Source: Phlebopus portentosus (lineage: Eukaryota > Basidiomycota > Agaricomycetes > Boletales > Boletinellaceae). From it: a stretch of DNA of 64,000 nt. The notes below the pieces were generated by a model that was given only the letters and a program-made list of their open reading frames with translations, did not search any database and was not told the DNA's origin. A program made the position numbers and the translations under genes. The stretch covers positions 992,001 to 1,056,000 of the forward strand of contig JAYXKI010000015.1 in NCBI GenBank assembly GCA_037892935.1. The letters are read 5' to 3'. Below, in pieces: positions 1 to 9,644 of this stretch. Each line of letters begins with the position of its first letter. The stretch's first letter is position 1.

Positions 1-11
1 CACACCGAATT

Positions 12-896
12 ATGCAGCCCAATCCAGAGCATTTCGAAAGGCTTCAAGGACAGAATAGTGGAGACGATTCTCACCCACTAGTACAGCAAGGGCCTGGGGA
101 GGTCGCTGTGGAATATATTCAAGAGGAACCCGATCGACGATATTATGAAGACGAACGCGATGAAAGGGAGGACCCATACGATTTACAGCAAGGACTAGCT
201 GGAATGCATATTGGACATACTCCTCCACCCGAGCGAAGCTACATGGACATGGAAGAACGGAACATCGCAAGATACATGGAACTCCTGCAGAAGAGACGAT
301 ATCGACATAGTGCAACCAGACGCTTTGTTCATGAAAGCCTGGTCTGTACAAACTGCTATTTGGCATACCAAAGGAGTTGGGTTCTTTCGGAGTGGCTCCT
401 CAAGAACTTCGTGGAGCGCTTAGTAACTAGGGAAGGAGCCGATGTCAAGATTCGGCATAAACCCGGACCCTCAGAACAAACGTTTGACCAACCATTACCG
501 AACCGCGGAATGAGCGCATGAGCTTGGATCAATCAGCATCGTCACCAGACCTTGTGTCGAAACACTGCAGTGGAAGTCGATTGGCCGATCTATTACAGGG
601 CGCCATCGGACGTCGAAAGTCTTATCGAAGAAGCAACGGATCGAATGCTAGAAGCATGGGAACGATCGGAAGAAGGGGTTATTACAGTCGACGAATGGCG
701 TGGGACGAATCACCTGGGAAGAAGATACAGGTTAACGTCGGGTACCGGACTACAATTCTCCGACATCGATATCGCGGCTAGGCACAGAAGGGTGTCTGCT
801 AAATTTACACAGCCGCCGAGGTTAATCTCCGATGATCGGCAGGGGTTGCCAATCCCAAATCCCGAGATAACGGTCAGCCCCATGATGGAAGACTAA
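12..896 (+). CDS. LTR-borne ORF with one in-frame TGA (unknown product)
   Basis: One frame stays open across ~295 codons of the LTR except for a TGA at 519-521. In the 3' LTR the corresponding ATG is at 22228, 24 bp inside the LTR, so the full 5' copy would start just before the window. The product would be hydrophilic and acidic (an EDERDERED cluster near its start), with no motif I recognise. The second half (552-896) is identical in both LTRs. The first half is frameshifted in the 3' copy at ~22350, where single-base and three-base indels differ. The TGA could be a decayed CGA codon. Whether this is ever translated is unknown; it may be a fortuitous frame in a GC-balanced LTR. Confidence 0.35.
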
Positions 897-1240
897 CGGC
901 AGAAGCTCGGCCGGAGTAACGGAGCGCCGGCGAAGCGAGATCGCGGCACAGGGAAGAAGTCTCTCGTGGGAGGATTGGCGTTAAGGATTAACATGTGATA
1001 GGAACGGAGATCGATAGAAGCCTGGGGAAAGCTTCTTCGGAACGGAAGGAAATTAGGGCCTGCCTAATAGGGAAGGAAGTAGTCGGTGGTGCAACCAGGA
1101 GTTTTGATAGCACCACCAGAGTTGTCAGTGGTACTACAGACTCAAGAGAGTAGTAGTGACACCAGCTGAAACACATTGTCCTAACCAATAGCGAGGCATG
1201 GTCGGTAGTATTTGGTAGTCGGTAGTATTCAGTAGAAACT

Positions 1241-1250
1241 TTATTTAAGG
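1241..1250 (+). promoter_or_regulatory. TATA-like element of outer 5' LTR
   Basis: TTATTTAAGG precedes the leader by a promoter-like distance, and the same string recurs at the equivalent place in the 3' LTR (~23491-23500). Its position in the last sixth of the LTR fits a U3/R boundary. Assignment is by position and composition only. Confidence 0.35.
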
Positions 1251-1921
1251 CGCCAGCTGAGCGGGGTGTTGTCCCTCAGCAAAATTATTTTGTACCTTCA
1301 ATCATAACTGTACCCCTCTGATTGAACCTCTGCTCTACTGCTGGGTCAAGCTTGAGCCTATAGCTCGCTTCTTAGTAGTACATCTAACCTTCGCTACTCT
1401 ACTCTCCAATTATACATTGTCAGAAGGAGGAAGCAGGGACTTGTTCCGGTACGCTCGGACTAACCACCTCGTCCGAAAATACTGGTCCTAACATTATAAT
1501 TTTGCTCCAATCCTGGGATAATCAATCTTGCTGTTTCATAGTGCAATACCCACTATCGATCAGTAAGTATTGCTCTGCCCCGGGAGGGTTTCTCCTGTGC
1601 CTGTTAATTCAGTTAGCTGATCTCCGATAAGCGTATCGTCGACGGCTAAAGCAGGCTTACACACTCCATCGGAGTTTTGTTAGAGCACTCCATACATTCG
1701 AAGAAGAAGTCAATTCGGCGTTTCGCACGATAAACTTCTATCGAGGTAAGAAGCGCTCAAACACCCCTATCTTAGAACCCTACCGGTCGGTTATACTATC
1801 CGCCCTGGAGCTTCGTATCACCGCCGAAAGACACGAAAGAGTTGGGAGGAAGTTCTTGCTTGTACACGCGGACAACCTGTTGAACGGACACAGTTTCAAT
1901 TGGGAGGCACTCAGAGGTCCG

Positions 1922-2548
1922 ATGCCAGTTGAAGAAGAACTACTCGCTCTGTGTCAGGAATATAAAGCGTTCGAATACACCCTACTCGAACATTCTCATT
2001 TCCTCCACCAAGTCCTACTACAAGTTTATCAAGGCAACTACACTACTGCGAAACAGCTATGTCACCGATGGAACTGTGGCAAGCTGGTTGGTCTAGTTTC
2101 TGGTTTACACTCTGCTTCATCTGGTTTTCTTCCTTGGTATACGTCATTGCTCAACAACTCCGAGGTCGAATCAGCCTTCTTCGAGGCTTTGGAACGCTAT
2201 GGACGTGGGTGGAACGGCAAGACAACGAAAGAAGTTCCCCATTCCGTCGTGCCGGTCGGAGATTTCTACTCCAAACTCAACGACTGGCAGTTCCTCAACC
2301 CGGACCTGGAGAACGTATGGAATCCACTCTGGCACGCATCAGCGAACGACTCGACAGTCTACACGGACGCTTGGACCGAATGGTCAGTACTGACGGGCAA
2401 CCCAACCAAGTTGTCTCCGCCCTGCGACACGCCGTCATCGACCTCGACAATCGACTTACTAGCGTTGATCGGTCCCTCAGAACTCTCACAGCTACTGTCG
2501 CTCGACTCTACGACATGGGCTCTCAATACTCCGAGAACCTTACCGTAG
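1922..2548 (+). CDS. Pre-gag ORF A, overlapping ORF B in another frame
   Basis: The open frame runs from about 1770 to a stop at 2548, with its first ATG at 1922. The N-terminal half is rich in Leu, Gln, His and Trp and reads like coding sequence (alternating charged and hydrophobic helices, HWxCG-like Cys/His residues near 2065). The half after ~2060 is Ser/Thr rich and may be only the shadow of ORF B. No family recognised. It overlaps ORF B by ~490 bp in the +2 frame relative to B, so either the two are dual-coding, or a -1 shift near 2060 joins the first half of A to B in one protein. Confidence 0.35.
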   Translation: MPVEEELLALCQEYKAFEYTLLEHSHFLHQVLLQVYQGNYTTAKQLCHRWNCGKLVGLVSGLHSASSGFLPWYTSLLNNSEVESAFFEALERYGRGWNGKTTKEVPHSVVPVGDFYSKLNDWQFLNPDLENVWNPLWHASANDSTVYTDAWTEWSVLTGNPTKLSPPCDTPSSTSTIDLLALIGPSELSQLLSLDSTTWALNTPRTLP

Positions 2549-3966
2549 AAGGACAGACACTGGGGGAGTTTCTGGCGCATATCCAGGGACATATCGGGGA
2601 TGCGATCGCCGAGGCAGTCATCACCAACCTCAGGCGAGAAGGCGAACAGCGAGACGTACGGATCAACTACGCATTCGGTATTCTTCAGGCTCGTATTCTG
2701 GGAGCGGTAACAATGGCCATTCAGGGCAGTCAGTCAGCCCTTGCTCAACAAGTGGTCAACTCCCAGCAAGAGATTATTCGGCTCACTGGTACGGACTTCC
2801 TGCAGTTACACACGCAGGCTAGCTACCTGGTCGAACAGGTTGAGGCTATTCAAGCCCGGATCAGCAATGCCGAGGAAGAACTCGCGGCCCAGTACTCGAT
2901 CACGGAAGGCATTCGTCGGATTCAACAAACGATTAGGCTTCGTCAATCCTACCTGACGCAGCGAGCTAGGCGAGGAGGGGCAAGGTTGAGCCCTGACTCC
3001 CCGCTGCGAGGTAGAGGCCTAGGTCTAGCCAGCCGCTTCGAAAGCGTGAGCTCGGACTCCGACGACGACCAGATGCCCCACCTGATCCCAGCAGGAGAAC
3101 GCTTTGTGGATCAGATGGTTGAGATTATTCGCCAGAGCAGGGAACCAGGAGGAACGGACCCTCGAACAGGACAACCGTCGTCGCAGTTGCGACAGCAGGC
3201 AGTAGAAGTTGGAAGGAACTACGTCGCTGAGGTAGTTGCAGAAGGAGGGCTGGTAGCGCCTACTGCGCTCGCCCAAGAGGAACAGGAAGTCAAAGGAAGC
3301 ATCGAAGTTGAAGAAGATCTCCCGGACTACGTCTCCACAGAAACGCAACCCGGAAGCCTGGACCAGCAAGCAGAAGAACTGCTGAGGGAGGTGATTCCCG
3401 AGTCATCGCAGCCCTGGCCATCCAACGACGGATGGGGGCCGCCTCCTGATGCTGGGGAAGCATGGGAGGCAGACAACACGGCGGAAACGGGGTATGGCAC
3501 GGGAATCCGGGAGCTCATGTGGAATGAGCAGGGAGAACTCGTCGAGGGAGTGATTCAACGGCTGGGATGGAATGGCCACTACGTCGAAAGGAACCACCTT
3601 CAATACCCGCACCAGGACTCGCCGCCAGGATCGCCTACTCCAAGTGCTCTTGAGCTTGAGGAGAGAGAAGCAAGGCTCCAGGCGGTCAGTGAGTACTCCC
3701 CAGACTCTGATTATATCTATGATCCTATCATTCGTCCTAACAGCTGCCCTATACCATCAGTCTTTCTCGACATACGAGAGGGACCACCGAGGCAGGGGGT
3801 AGCGAACATGGCGATGGTAGTTTGGGTGCGAGGTAACAATGTAGAAGAGCCAACCAGCGAGGATCAAGAGTACTTTGATGCGAACGACGAATGGGAGACA
3901 GAAGAGGAAAGCGAGGAACACGAAAGCGGCGAGGAACGATACGAAGCTCGGGAAGAAAGGAGATAG
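2059..3966 (+). CDS. Pre-gag ORF B: N-terminal membrane segment plus coiled-coil protein
   Basis: This is a 635-codon ORF from ATG 2059. Residues ~10-33 form a Trp/Phe/Ile/Leu-rich segment long enough to span a membrane, followed by an Arg-rich stretch. Residues ~85-300 have heptad-like Leu/Ile/Val spacing with many Gln, Glu and Arg, as in a long coiled coil. The rest is acidic and Pro/Ser/Gly rich, ending in an EE/ESGEE-type tail. Most gypsy elements start with gag right after the leader; here this ORF lies between the LTR and gag, separated from gag by ~200 bp. No homologue recognised. An envelope-like role cannot be claimed: position and architecture do not match. Confidence 0.6.
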   Translation: MSPMELWQAGWSSFWFTLCFIWFSSLVYVIAQQLRGRISLLRGFGTLWTWVERQDNERSSPFRRAGRRFLLQTQRLAVPQPGPGERMESTLARISERLDSLHGRLDRMVSTDGQPNQVVSALRHAVIDLDNRLTSVDRSLRTLTATVARLYDMGSQYSENLTVEGQTLGEFLAHIQGHIGDAIAEAVITNLRREGEQRDVRINYAFGILQARILGAVTMAIQGSQSALAQQVVNSQQEIIRLTGTDFLQLHTQASYLVEQVEAIQARISNAEEELAAQYSITEGIRRIQQTIRLRQSYLTQRARRGGARLSPDSPLRGRGLGLASRFESVSSDSDDDQMPHLIPAGERFVDQMVEIIRQSREPGGTDPRTGQPSSQLRQQAVEVGRNYVAEVVAEGGLVAPTALAQEEQEVKGSIEVEEDLPDYVSTETQPGSLDQQAEELLREVIPESSQPWPSNDGWGPPPDAGEAWEADNTAETGYGTGIRELMWNEQGELVEGVIQRLGWNGHYVERNHLQYPHQDSPPGSPTPSALELEEREARLQAVSEYSPDSDYIYDPIIRPNSCPIPSVFLDIREGPPRQGVANMAMVVWVRGNNVEEPTSEDQEYFDANDEWETEEESEEHESGEERYEAREERR

Positions 3967-4162
3967 GCCCTGGTTTAGAGCTGGGAGCTTGCCAGGAGGA
4001 AGAAAGACGCCCAAGAACCGACCAGGGAGGAAGGGTAAGGTGGCTAGTTGGAAAGCGGAGGTGGTACTCGCTGGATAACTTAGCTACTAAACCATGTATT
4101 ATTGTAATGCGCTGAATGAAGGTGATACTCATAAAATGTTGGTTGAATTCGTCTAGGTCATT

Positions 4163-5185
4163 ATGTCAAACAAAGATATCATGAAGTATCCCTTGTTCAA
4201 GGGAAACCCTTATGAGTCGCTTGAGAACTTCCAGAATCAAATGATCAGCCGGTTGAATGAAAAACATCCGAGCGACCCAGTCAAGAGGGTTAAGATTATT
4301 TTGGAATGTCTGCGAGGTCAAGCTCAGACTTGGGTTAATGGCAAGTGGGCCGTGAACAGAAATCAATTAGTCTCCACCTACAAGCGAGATGCGGATGGCA
4401 AGCTTGTTATGGACAAGAAGGGTGGATGGGACAGCGAGGACGATCTATGGAACGAATTAGCGCTCAACCACAATGGCATTTTTGGACTTCAAGAAGAAGC
4501 CGAGCGGAATATTAGGACGATTTATCAGGAACGGGCGCGGGTGAAGCAGTATAACAGGGCCTTTGATGACATTAGGATGAGGCTGCCAAAGCACTACGAT
4601 CATCAGGCACTGATTTACGAGTACAAGAGAGGACTCAATCAAACGATCCTAAAGGCCCTGCTTACGAATACAGACCACCCAGAATGGGACCTGAACCAAT
4701 GGAAGGAGAACGCTAGTAATCTGGAGGCCAGTCTGATGGCTGCCAAGGTGATAGGCAGCAATAGGAAGTACACCCCTATGTTTAAAGATGGGCAGGCAGT
4801 ATCGTACACGCCAGTGCCCCCAGAAGCTCGCCGTCCAGCTGAGTTTCTGGGTGAGCCTATGGACATCGACATGTCTAGGCGCTTTACTAGGGGGTCCCGA
4901 GGAGATGCCGGGATATGCTGGGCATGCGGCAAGACAGGTCACTTCGCACGGGACTGCAATAATGTAGGGCGAGACACACAGGGAAGCCGTGGACACCGAA
5001 CCAACTACAAGAGACGGGTGCAGAAGAAACGATCTGGCAAGACTGGCCGCTTCCTAAAACGCCGGGAAGTTGGGATTAGCAGCGATTCTGAAATGGAAGA
5101 ACTACTGGACAAGAAAACGAAGTTACCAAGGCGTAAGGAACGGGCTTTGTATGCCCTCGAGGAGGATTCCGAGGAGGATTTTTGA
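4163..5185 (+). CDS. gag: Gag (capsid/nucleocapsid) of outer element
   Basis: This is a 340-residue protein. The N-terminal two thirds match the Retrotrans_gag pattern of chromoviruses (a FxG-x-P start, a Trp-containing helix ending QTWVNG, and a later QYNRAFDDIRMRLP helix). A CCHC zinc knuckle starts at residue 252 (C-x2-C-x4-H-x4-C) and is followed by a basic Arg/Lys-rich tail that would bind RNA. It assembles the cytoplasmic particle in which reverse transcription occurs. The stop TGA at 5183-5185 is preceded by a T5 run, and pol lies in the -1 frame. No disabling mutation seen within this ORF. Confidence 0.88.
   Translation: MSNKDIMKYPLFKGNPYESLENFQNQMISRLNEKHPSDPVKRVKIILECLRGQAQTWVNGKWAVNRNQLVSTYKRDADGKLVMDKKGGWDSEDDLWNELALNHNGIFGLQEEAERNIRTIYQERARVKQYNRAFDDIRMRLPKHYDHQALIYEYKRGLNQTILKALLTNTDHPEWDLNQWKENASNLEASLMAAKVIGSNRKYTPMFKDGQAVSYTPVPPEARRPAEFLGEPMDIDMSRRFTRGSRGDAGICWACGKTGHFARDCNNVGRDTQGSRGHRTNYKRRVQKKRSGKTGRFLKRREVGISSDSEMEELLDKKTKLPRRKERALYALEEDSEEDF
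5179..5185 (+). promoter_or_regulatory. Probable -1 frameshift site between gag and pol
   Basis: The gag frame reads GAT TTT TGA here. Slipping back one base on the T5 run replaces the stop with TTG and continues in the pol frame for the ~125 bp up to the TAG at 5311. This is consistent with -1 recoding known in gypsy elements. Inference from frame geometry only; I did not identify a downstream pseudoknot. Confidence 0.4.
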
Positions 5186-5334
5186 AGGGCCGCCAGTCAA
5201 CATCGGACACTGGCGAGGGCTCGAAGGACACACAAGAAATAAAGCGCCGATGGACTATTGCTAGACCAAACTCCAACCATCCCACTATACCCATTGACGT
5301 CATTCAGGGATAGAAAAAGGTTAATCTCTCGGCT

Positions 5335-8300
5335 ATGATTGACTCCGGATCTGCGATCACTACTATTAGCCCCATGGTTGTACAGAGCCTAGGACTGAGA
5401 ACAGTGCCTGCAGAAGGTAATTATACCATCCGGAATGCCGATGGATCGATTAATCATGGTGGATGGACTCGGAACGTCAGAGCAATAGTGGACACAGGGA
5501 TTACAAGAGGTTTAATGGACATCGCAGTGGTGGATACACACGAAGACAAGTTTCTCATAGGAAATGATTGGCTTGAACAGCATAAGCCAACTATCGACTG
5601 GACAAACGGGATTCTTCGCAAAGGCGGGAAGGAAATTGCATTTAATGGAACGGCACGATTGCGTTCCATACAGCTAATCCTAGCCCCAAGGAAGCTCCGG
5701 AGACGCAGAAGATGGCGAAGAATTCCAGACTACATTTCACCCGAATGGGATGCCGATGATGAAAAGGAAGAAGCTTGGGAAACTAGGGTCTATTACCACA
5801 GCGACATCGAAACAGGACAAGAAACCGAGAAGGAAGACATAGAAGAAGAACCTACGATCGTACCACCAGACAAAGGAAAAGAAAAGGAATCAGCAGCACC
5901 GCTTGTCACGTTCGAAGAAGTCATGCACGAGCCGCCAGAACTCTCCTTCGCTAAGCAAGAAGGAAGATGGAAATTCTTTTGGTTCGGGGACAAGTGCCGA
6001 ATAACGAAGGACGATCAAAACTGGCACAACTTTAACAGTCTCGAGGATGCAGATGGTGCAGTATACCGCACCATGGTCAGAGAAATGGACAAGGGCGCCA
6101 AACATGATGAACTCCTCAATGAATATGGCGGCATGTATATGGCGCGTCTTCAGCTGATAGCGATTCAGGGAGGCCTGGGAACAACGACCTCACCAACAAC
6201 ATCTGAAGACCAAGCAAGAGTGCGGGAAGAAATACAGGCACAAATGACAATCGACGCAGAAGGATCTGATATGAGTAGAAGGAAGAAGCCTAGTGTACCA
6301 CCTAAAGGAGGAAAGCCTGGACACTACGCACCTGATCCTCTCAAGATGCGTCGACAGAAGAGCGGAGGAAGTGGTACGGATTCAAACCCTGTCATAAGGA
6401 GTATAAGGGTGGAGTGGACTCCTCCATCCGTGCACGAGGGCCACAATGACTCAACCCTGGCAGTGCAAAAGCAGTCGGTAAGCTTCACCACACGAAGCAG
6501 AGGTACAAGCAGGAGTACTTCGGGTCGGGAGCGCCGTGGAACTAAGGCCACGAAGCGTACTAGGTTCGGCCACCTAGCGAGAACTCCTCCTACGAGAAAC
6601 CGAGGAGTGACTAGACATGAGACGCCGTTCAAGGGTAGGCTAGTGTCTAGGAAAGTGGTCCACCCCAAAGGGAGGGTAGTCCCACTCAATTGGCACAGGG
6701 CCGAAGTTAGTACGCCGCAATCATCAAGTAGGCTAGCTTCGGGAGCTCAAGTGCGCCCGCGAAGACCACGGTTTAAGAACCAAATGCAGGGCCCTGCTCC
6801 GACAGGGAAAACAAACGGTAAAGGTAACAGGTTCATTTTGAATGATGCCGCGATGGAGCAAGGGCTCTCGCAGGGGCAGAAGAGGCGCCGATGGCGCACG
6901 CCTGTTGACTCGGTCATGCAGCCGCCCAAAGTGGAAGGAAAAGTGCTAGAGAGAAGAGCTAGATCTGAGACGGAGTTCAAGAGTATCCTAGGATCGCACA
7001 AGCCTGCTACCTCAGGGGAAGCAGAGGACGCCTCTCGAAGGGGAAGGCCACCCAAGCCTCCCCACTGGATTCGCCGTCTAGAGCATCGACAAGTCGCATC
7101 AAGGAGAGAACGCCTTCTCAAGTATAACAGCATAGCTCAAAAATATGCGCAGGAGAAAGCACTCGATAAAAGGATGGCAGACTCTGCTGGTGACAAATCT
7201 CTCGAAGAAATTCTTCCAAAACAAATATGGGAGTTCAGGGATAGGTTCGACAAGGACGCCGCCAAACGGCTGCCGAAGTCGGGACAATGGGACATGAAGA
7301 TCGAGCTCCTACCAGGAGCAGAACTCCCGAAACCTGGACCGGTATACCCACTCGCTCCTGCTGAAAAGCGAGCGGTAGAAGAATGGATTTGCGAGGACCT
7401 GAAGAAGGGATGGATTCGTGTTGTAGGAAACCGAGTACCAGCTGAAGAAAAGGCGAACACTTGCGCACCAGTATTTGTCATAGCCAAAAAGACAATAGGG
7501 AAGGATGGCAAGCCGGAGTATAGGATTGTTATCGACTATAGAGGACTGAATGTGGTGGTCATTCCAGACCACCAACCGATGCCTCTATTACATATGCTCC
7601 CGGACGACCTTGCACATGCCAAATGGTTCTCTACACTGGATTTGCGAAGCGGGTATAACAACATCAGAATACACCCTGGGCATGAGAAGTATGCCGCCTT
7701 CAGGACTCACATGGGAGTATACCAGCCGATGGTAATGCAGTTTGGATTAATGAATGCACCTGCGGTATTCCAACGTGCAATGAACGAGCTCTTTCAGGAC
7801 ATGATTGGGCAGGGCATACTCATTTATTTGGACGACATTATAGTCTATGCGGAAACGGAACAGGAACATTGGGACCTGTTAACAGAGGTATTGCGCAGGT
7901 TGAGGGAAGCAGACTTCTTCTGCAAACCAGAGAAGTGCTACTTCGGAAAGAAGGAACTCGACTATTTAGGATTTGTGGTTAACCAGTCGGGCATGCAGAT
8001 GGATCCCTACAAGGTAAAGGCAGTTCAAGAATGGCCAGATTTGTCAAGCAAGCGAGACATTCGAAAGTTTATCGGTTTTGCAAACTTCTACCGAAAATTT
8101 ATTGAAGGCTTCGCCAAGATCGCTAGGCCACTAACGGAACTTATGTCCGGCAAGAAGACGTTTACCTGGGGAGAACGACAACAAGAGAGCTTTAGGAAAC
8201 TTAAAGAAGCTTTTACCACTGCACCAATGCTAGTACGACCGGATCATGAGAAGCAATTTGTGCTGGAAACCGACGCGTCAAACTTTGCGATGGGAGCCGT
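5335..8300 (+). CDS. pol: Pol 5' part of outer element: protease, reverse transcriptase, start of RNase H
   Basis: The frame continues upstream through a TAG at 5311-5313 (possibly a decayed CAG), and 5335 is the first ATG after it. The retropepsin active site D-S-G is at residues 3-5. Residues ~110-600 are a long basic/acidic low-complexity spacer. RT follows from ~650, with Y-L-D-D at residues ~831-834 and an LGF-type thumb region. RNase H begins with the T-D-A-S motif at ~979 and ends abruptly at residue ~989, where the inner LTR begins. RNase H resumes only in its last third after 19782. The protein is therefore truncated and inactive as it stands. Confidence 0.9.
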
Positions 8301-9632
8301 TGTAAGAAGCATCGACACGCTAGGTCCGAGATCGCGCACGTGACACGTGTTCCGCGGTGATCCGCATCGTAACAGCGGAACTCGGTGCGGATCGATTCGA
8401 TTCGAAGTGGAACGGACTACTGTAGCCTCTCGCACTCGACCGCTGCGTAGGAAGAACCTTCGGACGCTCGAGCCACCCAGTCGAAAACTTACAAAGGCTG
8501 ACTTAGCTAGCTCGTCTTACTAAACCCAGGCACGAGAGGTAAATTGAAGGATCCGCAATCGGCCCCCGACACCTCCCAAGTTTCGACCCGACGCGACGCA
8601 CTCCGGCTTTTCCCCTTTTTGAGTCCCATATGCGTTCATATTTTGTTTTGTTCCTTATGATTCTTATGCTCATTATTCCGTGTGCGCTCACATTTCGTAT
8701 TATGCTCTATGGTCATTATCTCGCCACCTTCCAGATATGCTCACCTCGTACTTTGTTCCCGTGTGTTCCCTTATGATTTTCACTTCCGATTTCCTTTCGT
8801 TATGCTCCCTGACGCTCCGATGGCTCAGGTTCGGACAAAGTTATAAATAGGCGAGCAACTTGTAGTAGGAGCCCAGTTTTAGCCCGAGAGTTTTAGCAGA
8901 AAACAGTTTAGCTCGGGCTTGAACCCACTTTAGCTACAGTCGAGACCAATTCGACTCTTCCTGTACTCTCCTCGACTCTATCTCCCACAAATACACGATA
9001 GTTCTGTCTCATACGCCTCGAGTCTCCTGCTCTGCAGTCGTACCCGAGCCCAGTGTGATCAGTTCAACCCGTGTTGAAGTCGGAGACCCTCATCTCTCCT
9101 CCCTACGCCCCTACGCGAGGTCTCACTTGAGTCCCTTGCGTATCGCTTCGTTCCGCGTCGTATCGCTCCGTTTCGCTTCGTAACCCACCGAAACCCGTCG
9201 TAACTCGTCGTAACCCGTTATATCGTGTCGGATCCTCGAAAGGATCACCTTCGAATCGTCAGCGCTTAGGGGAAGTCCTTCTCTAAGCTTCGTCTCATCG
9301 TCTTCCGCCTTCAGGGTTCGAATCCATCGAGGGATTACCTGTGAGGACATCGATTACCTTCGCACCGCCACCGCCGATCCCCCCTTGCTTCGACTTCTCC
9401 CGCCTTGCTTCTTCGCCTATCTCCTTTAATCCAATCCCCCCCCTCGCATACATCCAGCCGCCTTCAATCCCATTTCTCCTCCATCCCTTCCGGAACTGCT
9501 CCGGAACCCAGATCGACGCATCAGCCCTTCTCTAGTTTTCCCCCCGAAGATCACCCTTCTCTTTCCCACTCGTTTTAATCTTACCGAACAGCCCCCAAGA
9601 ACTGTGACACTCCTCAGCTATCAGACAGTGCA
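8301..9632 (+). repeat. 5' LTR of inner element
   Basis: Begins TG and ends CA. Contains TATAAATA at 8842-8849 and a degenerate short tandem array of CGTAACCCGTCG-like units at ~9137-9235. It differs from the 3' copy by several substitutions, many of them CpG to TpG or CpA, and by one- to three-base indels near the right end. A TGG-starting GC-rich stretch at 9646-9663, ~14 bp after the LTR, is a candidate primer-binding site. Confidence 0.92.
8842..8849 (+). promoter_or_regulatory. TATA box in inner 5' LTR
   Basis: TATAAATA, conserved at 18981-18988 in the 3' LTR, in the middle of the LTR where a U3/R boundary is expected. Likely drives the sense gag-pol transcript. Confidence 0.6.
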
Positions 9633-9644
9633 CAGGAGTTTCAA

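Larger units (their letters stand above)
1..1493 (+). repeat. 5' LTR of outer element (first ~49 bp off-window)
   Basis: This matches 22253-23744 with only scattered substitutions and short indels. The end CTAACA at 1488-1493 mirrors the TGTTA that starts the 3' copy. A TATA-like stretch (TTATTTAAGG, 1241-1250) lies about 250 bp before the LTR end, followed by a pyrimidine-rich stretch typical of a transcription start region. The LTR also carries a long open frame (see 12-896). I see no clear tRNA primer-binding site directly after 1493. Confidence 0.92.

Noticed and set aside
1741..1790. GTAAGAAG...CTTAG as an intron in the outer leader
   Set aside because: It would be about 30 nt, too short for a spliceosomal intron in this genome, where introns are about 45-110 nt.
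2059..3966. Envelope-like gene, because of the N-terminal hydrophobic segment
   Set aside because: It lies 5' of gag, has no signal peptide or C-terminal anchor, no furin-like site and mostly coiled coil.
9315..9325. GGGTTCGAATCC in the inner LTR (also ~19455), an exact tRNA B-box-like string
   Set aside because: No A-box at tRNA spacing and the flanks do not form a T-arm or acceptor stem; treated as chance sequence in the LTR.
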